35,800 nucleotides of DNA from Lentimicrobiaceae bacterium (GTDB lineage: Bacteria; Bacteroidota; Bacteroidia; Bacteroidales; UBA4417), in NCBI GenBank assembly GCA_015657475.1, contig JADLKF010000010.1, forward strand, positions 123,879 through 159,678. Reading direction: 5' to 3'. The position numbers were made by a program, and so were the translations under genes. Each line of letters begins with the position of its first letter. The stretch's first letter is position 1. The notes below the pieces were generated by a model. That model saw only the letters and a program-made list of their open reading frames with translations, was not told where the DNA came from and did no database searches. Positions 17,111 to 24,518 of the stretch are shown in pieces.

Positions 17111-18229
17111 ATGAAAAGATTTTACTTAACCTGCAACATTCTAGCTCCGGCATTGCTGATTTTGCTTTCGCTCATGCCGGCTGTGGACCTTAAAGCGCAG
17201 GACCCGCATTTTACCCAGTTTTACAATAATCCCATCTACTACAATCCGGGATATATCGGACTGAATCCGGGTTACAGGGCACGGTTTAATTACCGTGACC
17301 AGTGGACCGGCCTTCCAACCGATTTCAAAACGTACAGCTTTTCTATGGATGTAGCTGAACGCGGAATCCCCGGTTCAGGTGGTTTGGGAATGCTCGTACT
17401 TTCTGATAAAGCAGGAACAGGGATGATCAAGACCAATAATGTTGGGATTGGTACTGCTGCACGTGTTCCGCTGCAGGAAAATATGGTCGCCCAGGTGGGT
17501 TTTCTGGTATCTTTCGTCCAGAAAACTATTGACTGGGATCACCTTGTATTTACAGATCAGCTCAGTGCAAGGTATGGCAACATATACCCGACAAATTTCG
17601 AAGCTCCCGACAAAAACAATGTGACGTATCCCGATTTTTCGATCGGTGGTGTATATCGTTTTGCCGAAACAGGATGGAGCTTTTCAGCCATCCAGGGAAC
17701 CATTGGTGCTGCACTGCATCATGCATTTACACCCAATGAATCGTTCCTCGGACTCACGGCTCAAATTCCCCGTAAACTTGTGATCAATGGCGACCTGGTA
17801 CTTGAAATGGAACAGGGACGCGGCTCATCATACCGTAACTATCGTAATACAGGTTCATTCAAGTTTAACCCCGGCTTTATCTATGAGAAACAATCGGAGT
17901 TCTCCACCTACTCGGTTGGTGTGAACGTGCTTAAATCATCCATCTATTTTGGCGTATGGTTCCGCAATCAGACTTTCGATCTCTTCAAAGCAAATGATGC
18001 CATGTTTTCGGTTGGTGTTAACGCACCCTTCAACCGTGAAACCCGCCTGAAGATCATGTACACATACGATTATATCATCACCGAGCTTCGTACTGCAGCC
18101 AAGGCTTCACATGAAGTTTCGCTCATCTTCGAATTCGATAACTTCAGCCTGTTTGGCGACGGAGGAGGAGGATTCTCTCCCAGCTATCGTGGCACCAAGT
18201 TCCGTGAAATGGAGTGCTGCCCGTTCTAG
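17111..18229 (+). CDS. PorP/SprF family type IX secretion system membrane protein
   Basis: PorP/SprF proteins are outer-membrane beta-barrels of the type IX system. In Flavobacterium, SprF is needed for surface delivery of the type B client SprB encoded beside it. This 372-residue protein has a signal peptide ending near residue 30 and then the family-typical start QDPHFTQFYNNPIYYNPGY. GMLVLSDKAGTGM and repeated amphipathic strands fit the barrel. It ends with a short Gly-rich stretch and FREMECCPF, which contains a Cys-Cys pair. It follows the giant PKD gene by 124 bases on the same strand. I infer that it is the dedicated transport or anchoring partner of that protein. Confidence 0.93.
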   Translation: MKRFYLTCNILAPALLILLSLMPAVDLKAQDPHFTQFYNNPIYYNPGYIGLNPGYRARFNYRDQWTGLPTDFKTYSFSMDVAERGIPGSGGLGMLVLSDKAGTGMIKTNNVGIGTAARVPLQENMVAQVGFLVSFVQKTIDWDHLVFTDQLSARYGNIYPTNFEAPDKNNVTYPDFSIGGVYRFAETGWSFSAIQGTIGAALHHAFTPNESFLGLTAQIPRKLVINGDLVLEMEQGRGSSYRNYRNTGSFKFNPGFIYEKQSEFSTYSVGVNVLKSSIYFGVWFRNQTFDLFKANDAMFSVGVNAPFNRETRLKIMYTYDYIITELRTAAKASHEVSLIFEFDNFSLFGDGGGGFSPSYRGTKFREMECCPF

Positions 18230-18250
18230 CATTCAAAAGAAAATTCTGAG

Positions 18251-18281
18251 AAAAGGATGCCGGTTGGGTATCCTTTTTTTT
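18251..18281 (+). terminator. Rho-independent terminator after the PorP/SprF gene
   Basis: AAAAGGAT (18251-18258) pairs with ATCCTTTT (from 18270) across an 11-base loop, and the 3' arm continues into an eight-base T-run. It lies 22 bases past the stop codon. Confidence 0.8.
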
Positions 18282-18560
18282 ATGCAACCCTTATAATATC
18301 CTGGTTATCATCATTCCATCATTCTCTCATATTCATCCTGATGCACATACTTATTAACCATTGACTTTATTCAAGTCTAACCTAATTCCAGTTTATCATA
18401 ACAATAATATTCCGTTTCCTTAATTGTGAGTCTGAAAAAAGTGCTGATGAAATAGTAATCTAAGATTTTCAATCATTGACATATTAAGCGCAGAATCACC
18501 TTTCCTTAAGCATTTGCTAATCTGCTTATACCTGAAGCTATCAGTCAAGTGTATGATAAT

Positions 18561-18592
18561 AAAAAAAGCGGGACACCAATTGGCATCCCGCT
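18561..18592 (-). terminator. Rho-independent terminator after the DUF5689 lipoprotein gene
   Basis: On the minus strand AGCGGGA (18592-18586) pairs with TCCCGCT (18573-18567), followed by a run of T (A on plus, 18561-18567). The loop contains a second palindrome, CCAATTGG (18576-18583), which can extend the hairpin. Confidence 0.85.
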
Positions 18593-18623
18593 CTTAGCAT
18601 TTTAATAAGAAATGCAGCCTGCT

Positions 18624-20459
18624 CTATTCGCTGGCAACTTTAACATTCTTTATTTCCCAACTTGCCGACTCACTATCGGAGCAAAGATACTTGAATGCGA
18701 TGCGCACATTCGACTGACCCATCATTGAAGCCGGGAGCGGACACGAACCTGAATTCACAAAAGTCCAGTTATTACCGGCCGGATAAGTAGTTATAGTAAC
18801 CTGTTCCCAGGTAGCAGTACTGGGGGCTCCGTCATTATAATTCTTTGATACCCAGAGGGTGTGATTGGTCTGCAGATTATCCAGGAGGCCTTTATTGATA
18901 GTATGATCAAAGGTGACTGAAGCGTTAGTTGCCGAACTGAGATCCATTGCTGGTGAGATCAGCCAGTCTTCATTCTGGTGGCTTGCACTATTGTAGTAAC
19001 CTGACACCTTCATGTATTTATATGTATCCCATGTCCAAACCTGGTCGCCAATAACACTTTGTGTTGTGAAAGCTCCCTGGCCGGCAGCAAACGATTCATC
19101 AAGAAATGTAGTTGCTCCGGTACCACCTCCGCCTGTTCCTACATAAATATCATCAATACAGAAAGTTGATGTGTTGGTAGCATCACCTTCGTATTTGAAT
19201 CCGATGTAAACATTGCCGGTATATCCTGACGGTACATAATCCGAAAGGTTAATATTGCCTGAAGCTACCCAGGTATAATCAGGGTCGCTGGCTCCGGCCA
19301 GTGTGGCGTTTATTTTTGTCCAGGTAGCTGCTGAAGCATCACCTGTGTAATTGTAGAGTATCCAAACCGAAAGCTGGTCGGTGACATAGTACGCTTTTTC
19401 AGATTTGAATGAAAGTTTCAGTGATGATGAATAAACGATAGGAGGTGTAACCAGCCAGGGTTTGTTTTCTGCATCGGTTGTGTTGTATGAAGTGGCCTGG
19501 GCATAAATCTCGCTTTGGAAAGTTTTGCCCTGCCAGTTACGCGAACCTGCTGCTGCCTGGTTTGTCCAACCCTCAATTGCTATATCAGAGCTTGCAGTCG
19601 CATTGTCAAATTTCTCATCTATCCCCGTTACCGCTGTGATACCTGTTGCCGGGTAAACAAATTCAGGAGAAACAGGGATTACGCCTGAGAAGTTCTTCGC
19701 ATCGCTGGTGTCGCGAACAGTCAGCTGTAATGTACCATTATAGGAACTCAGGATGCCTAAAACTTTTCCGTAGCCCGAAGGAATGGTATCAAGGGCAAAA
19801 TTTGCATAATTGCTTGTACGGACTACAATTGACTTACCACTTGCAGTGAGTGTCCGGTTGGTCGTAGCGTCAGCAGTAGCCCAGGTGTCTTTGCCTCCGT
19901 CAGCAAAAGTGGCATTATCGATTGAGACCAGCATACTCAGGTATGCTGAATTATCGGCTCCCAGGTCAATCTGAACAGGTTCCGGAATACCTCCCGGAAG
20001 ACTGTCGCGAAACATATGGTCAGGAATTAATATTTCAGGCAACTGGCCAATCTTGTTTTCATATGTATAACCTAACTGGATGAGTCCGCCATAGTCGCCA
20101 AGATACATCCCTTTACATTTTACATAAACTTCCTGACCTAATTTGTATTCGTTATAAAGGCTGGTTTTATTCAACAGGATTTCGATACCTGCTGTTTCGT
20201 CCTGGATCACCAGTTTTTTGTAAAGGTTACCAGACTCATCGTTGGCAACAACCTTTCCTTTAATTATTAGGTCATCGCTGATTGAGTCGAGTGAACCCTG
20301 GTATAGCGCTTTTAAAGCAGCAATGGTCGTATTGGATGAAAAATCAACAGTCGGGATGTTGATGGGTGGTTCATCAAAGTCGCCTTTTACACAGGCAGTA
20401 ATGGAAAGTACAACAGCCAGCAGGCTAAGAAGTGTAGTCCTTATAGCAGATTTACTCAT
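18624..20459 (-). CDS. DUF5689 and choice-of-anchor J domain lipoprotein
   Basis: This 611-residue protein has a lipoprotein signal with Cys23 (LSITAC), followed by VKGDFDE. That fits the acidic surface-export signal of Bacteroidetes lipoproteins. Residues about 40-260 match DUF5689, an OB-fold-like region (LIIKGKVVANDESGN, then IQDETAGIEILL, ending TLQLTVRD). Two choice-of-anchor J-type beta-sandwich domains follow, at about 280-445 (DEKFDN ... GWT ... WLVTPPI) and 455-610 (DESFAAGQG ... DWLISPA). The TonB receptor gene lies 53 bases upstream on the same strand, so the two are probably one operon. This protein may be the surface partner of the receptor, in the position SusD has in sugar systems. 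It is not a SusD homologue by sequence. Its ligand is unknown. Confidence 0.85.
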   Translation of the reverse strand: MSKSAIRTTLLSLLAVVLSITACVKGDFDEPPINIPTVDFSSNTTIAALKALYQGSLDSISDDLIIKGKVVANDESGNLYKKLVIQDETAGIEILLNKTSLYNEYKLGQEVYVKCKGMYLGDYGGLIQLGYTYENKIGQLPEILIPDHMFRDSLPGGIPEPVQIDLGADNSAYLSMLVSIDNATFADGGKDTWATADATTNRTLTASGKSIVVRTSNYANFALDTIPSGYGKVLGILSSYNGTLQLTVRDTSDAKNFSGVIPVSPEFVYPATGITAVTGIDEKFDNATASSDIAIEGWTNQAAAGSRNWQGKTFQSEIYAQATSYNTTDAENKPWLVTPPIVYSSSLKLSFKSEKAYYVTDQLSVWILYNYTGDASAATWTKINATLAGASDPDYTWVASGNINLSDYVPSGYTGNVYIGFKYEGDATNTSTFCIDDIYVGTGGGGTGATTFLDESFAAGQGAFTTQSVIGDQVWTWDTYKYMKVSGYYNSASHQNEDWLISPAMDLSSATNASVTFDHTINKGLLDNLQTNHTLWVSKNYNDGAPSTATWEQVTITTYPAGNNWTFVNSGSCPLPASMMGQSNVRIAFKYLCSDSESASWEIKNVKVASE

Positions 20460-20512
20460 GATTATGTTGGTGTTTTTTTTTCAGTTATTAATTGTTCTTT
20501 GGTATTATTGGA

Positions 20513-23227
20513 TCAAAACCTGAATCCTACATTGAAAAAATATGTCCTTCCGTAGGAATAGTAGTATTTGCCGGGAAACTTATCAATTCCGTTCTGCAGA
20601 TACTCATGGGTGTAGTCAAAGCGGTTTTGTTCGTATCCGCCGGAAATCAGGCTTGTATTATCAAGTATGTTGTTAACGGAGAAATTGAGGTTAATGAAAT
20701 ACTTGTATTTAATGCGGATGGATTTACCGATGGATGCATCAATTGTATAACCTCCGTCAAGCTGTTGCTGCTTTGTAATTACTTCTATAAGCGGGTCGCC
20801 GGGGCCAAGATTAGCAATAGCAGCCTGTGTACGACGCATTGGGTTAAAATCGAGCCACATACCGTCGTAGTAATTTACATTCAGGTCGACAAACCAGTAG
20901 TTCTTGCTGAACTTCAGACCAACGCTTCCGGCAAACTGCGGCGTACCTCCGAGATAGAAGTTCTTAGCATAAATGGTTTCAGTTGTATCAGGTTCGGAGC
21001 CGTTATCATAGTTAATTGTTCCGGTTGGCCTGTTGGTGTACCTGTAGTTACCATAAGAAGCGACGGTAACAAGTTTCAGGCTGCTGAGCAATTTGGTTTC
21101 GGCACCGAATTCAATTCCCTGGTGGATACGGTTAACACCGGTCATGGCCATATTCACGAAAGTTTCGAGGTCATCGGCATAGAAACGAAGTATTTCAGTA
21201 TGATCTTTAAATGAAGTCTCGTAAACAGTGAAACGGGCATTGAAACCGGGATAGCGTACAACATAGGAAATATCACCTGCCAGAATCTTCTCATTGGCCA
21301 TACCTGGCACAAGGTCGGCACCTGTTCGGGGTGAAATGTATGCATCACGCAACAATGGCGGGCGCATGAGGTAAGCTCCGTTGGCTGTAACAAAATGACG
21401 ACCTGTAACTTTCCAGGTAGCCCCGGCTTTCAGATTATATATTAACGAAGATTGTTTTTCTGATACTCCGAACGAATTATCTGGATTCCGGCCATTAAGC
21501 ATAAAGCCTTCACGCCAGTATTGAGTTCCTCCGAAAGTTGCTGCGGCATAGTAATCGAAATGCGGGTAATTGAGTTCAAGTAAGCCCCATAGGTTCCCGG
21601 TATTACTCAGAAGGTCGTAATCGTAACCAAAACGGTCACCGACTTTAATAACGCGATCGGGATTGTTCAGGTCATTCTGCAGTTTTTCCTTGTCGGCTTT
21701 GAAATCGCGTTCTGAAAACTGGTCGATATCAATCCAGTATTCACCTCCAAGCAGGTCTTCCAGTGTTTTATAATGCGATCCATTGTAATGATTCAGTTCA
21801 ATTCCTCCGCTTAAATTGCTGTGTTCACCTGTTATCCTATTGATACGCGATGTAAAGTACCATTGGTTTTGAGCGGTAATGTTGTTCTCGAGAATGTAAC
21901 GTGCCTGTTCCCCTTCAATATTGGCAAGGTAATTAATCTGGTAAAGCTTGTCCCAGTTAATCTGGCTGACTGACGGATTGTTCTTCCATGCATCGATAAT
22001 AGCTGCCTGAACATATGGATCAACCGCGACAGCCGGGTCCTGATGATAGTTAGGCAGGTTGCGGTAATAATCAGGGCGCGGATCGCTTGAATTATACCAG
22101 TTGAGTCCGGTAGTGCCGGTTTTGCCAAAACTGTATGCCAGGGAGGTTGTTACGGTTGTTTTGTCATCAATAGTCCAGTATTCGCTAAGGATGAGCTTGG
22201 GTTCATTGAGAGTTCTCACACGGGCATTACGTTTAACACCATCCTGGTATCCCCAGTTGGCATTGTAATAATTTGAACCCACCAGGTCATAGACTTCCTG
22301 TACGGAGGCTGAATTCATACCACGACGTGTAGGTGAAGCAAAACCTGTGAGTGCAATGCTGTGTTTTGAGTTGATCTTTTTCTCAACGCCAAGGAAGTAG
22401 GCATAAGCATCGTAAAATGTACCGGGCACATAGCCTTCTTCGCTCCAGCGGCGTGAAACACTTGCCGAAACAGCCCAGTTATTCTTCATCATACCAGTTG
22501 AGTATGTGAACATAAGCCGGTTTGTGTACGACCTGTTCGAAAGCGAATAGGATAATTTGGTTTGCTTACGCTGTTTCGAAGCCCGGGTTGTAATATACGA
22601 CGAGCCTCCAAGGCTGCCAAACGAGAACTTACCCGGCTGCAATCCGTTGATATACTCACGGTTACGCATCACATCGTTGAGTCCTCCCCATTCACCCCAA
22701 ACAGCGCGGCCTGTTTCGGCATCGTTAAAAGGAATTCCTTCGATAAGCACCGTCTCGTATTCCGAGTCGTAACCCCTTGACCGGAAAAACATAGAGCTGA
22801 AAGTGTATGAAGCCGTATTGACAAAAACATCTCCCGATGAGTGCAGCAGGCTTGAAACAGCCTGGTCCTTATCATCACTTTCACCCCCGAGGGTAATTTC
22901 AGCAATGCCTGACTCAGTCTGAGTCTGCGATGGCTGCATCTGCAACTTGCCAACATTAACCGGGCCATTGGCAACTTTTACAGGCATCGACAGCGGCTCG
23001 AAGCCAAGCATCGTTATTGTAAGAGTGTAGTCTCCGTTACTGAGTCCTTCGAGAATAAACGAACCGTCGTTGTGTGTGTAGCCACTCACTGTTCCGGCTT
23101 CCACTGTTGCATGTATCAGCGGATTACCAGTGAGGCCTTCATTTACTGTTCCCGAAATGCTGAATGTCTGAGCTATTGCCGTCGTAACAGAGATAAACAG
23201 GACGACAAATGCAAAAAGTACCTTCAT
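20513..23227 (-). CDS. TonB-dependent receptor with CarboxypepD_reg-like N-terminal domain
   Basis: TonB-dependent receptors import large or scarce substrates across the outer membrane using energy passed on by TonB. This 904-residue protein has a signal peptide (cleavage near residue 19) and a carboxypeptidase-regulatory-like beta-sandwich (about 20-100, FSISGTVNEGLTGNPL ... GDYTLTITMLGF). A plug region follows at about 120-235 (VLIEGIPFNDAETG ... FGSLGGSSYI), then a 22-strand-type barrel ending in a terminal Phe (NVGFRF). No SusD gene is adjacent. Instead a DUF5689 lipoprotein follows and two nuclease-type genes are divergent. The substrate cannot be read from the sequence. I infer nucleic-acid-derived or other phosphate-containing material from the neighbours. 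Confidence 0.92.
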   Translation of the reverse strand: MKVLFAFVVLFISVTTAIAQTFSISGTVNEGLTGNPLIHATVEAGTVSGYTHNDGSFILEGLSNGDYTLTITMLGFEPLSMPVKVANGPVNVGKLQMQPSQTQTESGIAEITLGGESDDKDQAVSSLLHSSGDVFVNTASYTFSSMFFRSRGYDSEYETVLIEGIPFNDAETGRAVWGEWGGLNDVMRNREYINGLQPGKFSFGSLGGSSYITTRASKQRKQTKLSYSLSNRSYTNRLMFTYSTGMMKNNWAVSASVSRRWSEEGYVPGTFYDAYAYFLGVEKKINSKHSIALTGFASPTRRGMNSASVQEVYDLVGSNYYNANWGYQDGVKRNARVRTLNEPKLILSEYWTIDDKTTVTTSLAYSFGKTGTTGLNWYNSSDPRPDYYRNLPNYHQDPAVAVDPYVQAAIIDAWKNNPSVSQINWDKLYQINYLANIEGEQARYILENNITAQNQWYFTSRINRITGEHSNLSGGIELNHYNGSHYKTLEDLLGGEYWIDIDQFSERDFKADKEKLQNDLNNPDRVIKVGDRFGYDYDLLSNTGNLWGLLELNYPHFDYYAAATFGGTQYWREGFMLNGRNPDNSFGVSEKQSSLIYNLKAGATWKVTGRHFVTANGAYLMRPPLLRDAYISPRTGADLVPGMANEKILAGDISYVVRYPGFNARFTVYETSFKDHTEILRFYADDLETFVNMAMTGVNRIHQGIEFGAETKLLSSLKLVTVASYGNYRYTNRPTGTINYDNGSEPDTTETIYAKNFYLGGTPQFAGSVGLKFSKNYWFVDLNVNYYDGMWLDFNPMRRTQAAIANLGPGDPLIEVITKQQQLDGGYTIDASIGKSIRIKYKYFINLNFSVNNILDNTSLISGGYEQNRFDYTHEYLQNGIDKFPGKYYYSYGRTYFFNVGFRF

Positions 23228-23383
23228 AGGTTGATTTTAACGGTAAATATTTAGTATGATATTGTTTGTTTGTTTTTACATTGAAGGGAGGGGGTGCAAA
23301 AGAACAAAAAAAAACCGACATATCAGGGTTTATTCCAAAATTGAGTCAACAATTATCGATTACCGGCCTATCAAAATAATAGG

Positions 23384-23391
23384 TAAATTTG
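23384..23391 (+). promoter_or_regulatory. Candidate -7 promoter box for the EEP-family gene
   Basis: TAAATTTG fits TAnnTTTG exactly and lies 21 bases before the ATG at 23413, implying a very short leader. It overlaps the alternative TTG start at 23389, which supports the later ATG. No -33 TTG is seen. Confidence 0.45.
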
Positions 23392-23412
23392 CCGGTGAAT
23401 TTTAACCTTACT

Positions 23413-24453
23413 ATGCCTGCTAAATCTGCCATTTTACTCCTGATCACAGGAATTTGCTTCATTCTTACAGCATCTCCGGCCAGCGCCCAGCAAAAGAAAG
23501 TCAAAGCTGCCACCATCGCTTTTTACAACCTCGAAAACCTGTTCGATACCATCGATGATCCTGATAAAAACGACGAAGAATTTCTTCCCGGCGGAGCTAA
23601 TCACTGGACATCTGAGCGTTACCTGAAGAAACTTGCCAATATGTCGCAGGTAATTTCGCAGGTTGGCAACGAGTTCACCAAAGGAGGTCCAACATTGCTT
23701 GGCGTTTCTGAAATTGAAAACAGGCTGGTACTCGAAGACCTGATAAAAACTCCTGCACTGGTCAATTCTGGTTACGGAATAGTGCATTACGATTCGCCCG
23801 ACAGTCGTGGTGTTGATGTTGGTTTGATATACCGGAAACGCGATTTTACTGTAATTAATACCGTATCGGCACGGCTGAATATGCCGGGTGAACCAAACTG
23901 GAAGTCGCGTGACCAATTGGTTGTAACCGGGCTGCTTGATGGTGACACCATAAGTGTGATTGTCAATCACTGGCCTTCAAGGGGGAATCTTCCTCCATAC
24001 CGGGCAGCAGCAGCAAGCCTGACCCGCAGCCTGGCCGATTCGCTTTACAGGGCAAGCAGCAATGCCAAAATTGTGATCATGGGTGACCTCAACGATGATC
24101 CGGTGGATGAAAGCGTAAATGTGATCCTGGGAGCCCAGGGCCAGGAGCAGAAGGTGAAACCGGGAATGCTTTTCAACCCTATGTGGAAAATGTTCAGAGA
24201 CGGAATCGGCTCGCTTGCATACCGCGATTCATGGAACTTGTTCGACCAGACTATCATTTCCGAGCCCCTCTTACATGGTAAGGAAGGATCATGGCATTGG
24301 TACAAAACCAAGGTTTACAATCAGCCATTCCTTATCAGCCGTGAAGGACAGTATTCCGGTTACCCGTTCCGTACGTTTGCCGGTGGTGCATATGCAGGTG
24401 GATACAGCGATCATCTTCCTGTTTATACGGTAATTGTCAAAGAATCCAAGTAA
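23413..24453 (+). CDS. Secreted endonuclease/exonuclease/phosphatase (EEP) family protein
   Basis: EEP enzymes are metal-dependent phosphodiesterases or phosphatases (DNase I, exonuclease III and others). With the ATG at 23413 the protein has 346 residues and a clear signal peptide ending SAQ near residue 26. Active-site motifs are N39-L-E-N, E100 (VSEIEN), N186-H187 (NHWPSR), D225 and N227 (MGDLND) and a terminal SDHLP near residue 335. All the core catalytic residues are present. It lacks a lipobox and a T9SS sorting domain, so it is probably periplasmic. It is divergent from the TonB receptor and 65 bases upstream of the PLD-type nuclease gene. The substrate (DNA, RNA or a small phosphoester) cannot be told from the sequence. 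A paralogue is at 32075-33154. Confidence 0.88.
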   Translation: MPAKSAILLLITGICFILTASPASAQQKKVKAATIAFYNLENLFDTIDDPDKNDEEFLPGGANHWTSERYLKKLANMSQVISQVGNEFTKGGPTLLGVSEIENRLVLEDLIKTPALVNSGYGIVHYDSPDSRGVDVGLIYRKRDFTVINTVSARLNMPGEPNWKSRDQLVVTGLLDGDTISVIVNHWPSRGNLPPYRAAAASLTRSLADSLYRASSNAKIVIMGDLNDDPVDESVNVILGAQGQEQKVKPGMLFNPMWKMFRDGIGSLAYRDSWNLFDQTIISEPLLHGKEGSWHWYKTKVYNQPFLISREGQYSGYPFRTFAGGAYAGGYSDHLPVYTVIVKESK

Positions 24454-24518
24454 AGCGCTTCCGCCCCCGATAGTAACCTGCCAAACTTTTACTTCTAATC
24501 ACTTTCCCTGAACTTGGT

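Larger units (their letters stand above)
18230..18623. other. Intergenic region between convergent genes, with two terminators
   Basis: This 394-base stretch separates the PorP/SprF gene and the DUF5689 lipoprotein gene. Terminators lie at 18251-18281 (+) and 18561-18592 (-). The roughly 280 A/T-rich bases between them hold no open frame, repeat or RNA-like structure that I can support. Confidence 0.6.

Noticed and set aside
18282-18560. A possible small RNA or hidden gene in the gap between convergent terminators
   Set aside because: I see no stable GC-rich structure, promoter box or coding frame there, only A/T-rich spacer.
20492-21214. A 240-residue open frame on the plus strand
   Set aside because: It is antisense to the well-supported TonB receptor C-terminus, has no recognisable domain, and its composition reads as a reverse-frame shadow.
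18624-23227. A SusC/SusD polysaccharide-utilisation pair
   Set aside because: The downstream lipoprotein has DUF5689 and choice-of-anchor domains, not the helical SusD fold. No glycoside hydrolase, sulfatase or lyase gene lies nearby.
23434-23970. A 178-residue open frame on the minus strand
   Set aside because: It lies wholly inside the EEP-family gene, whose catalytic motifs are intact, and has no family features.
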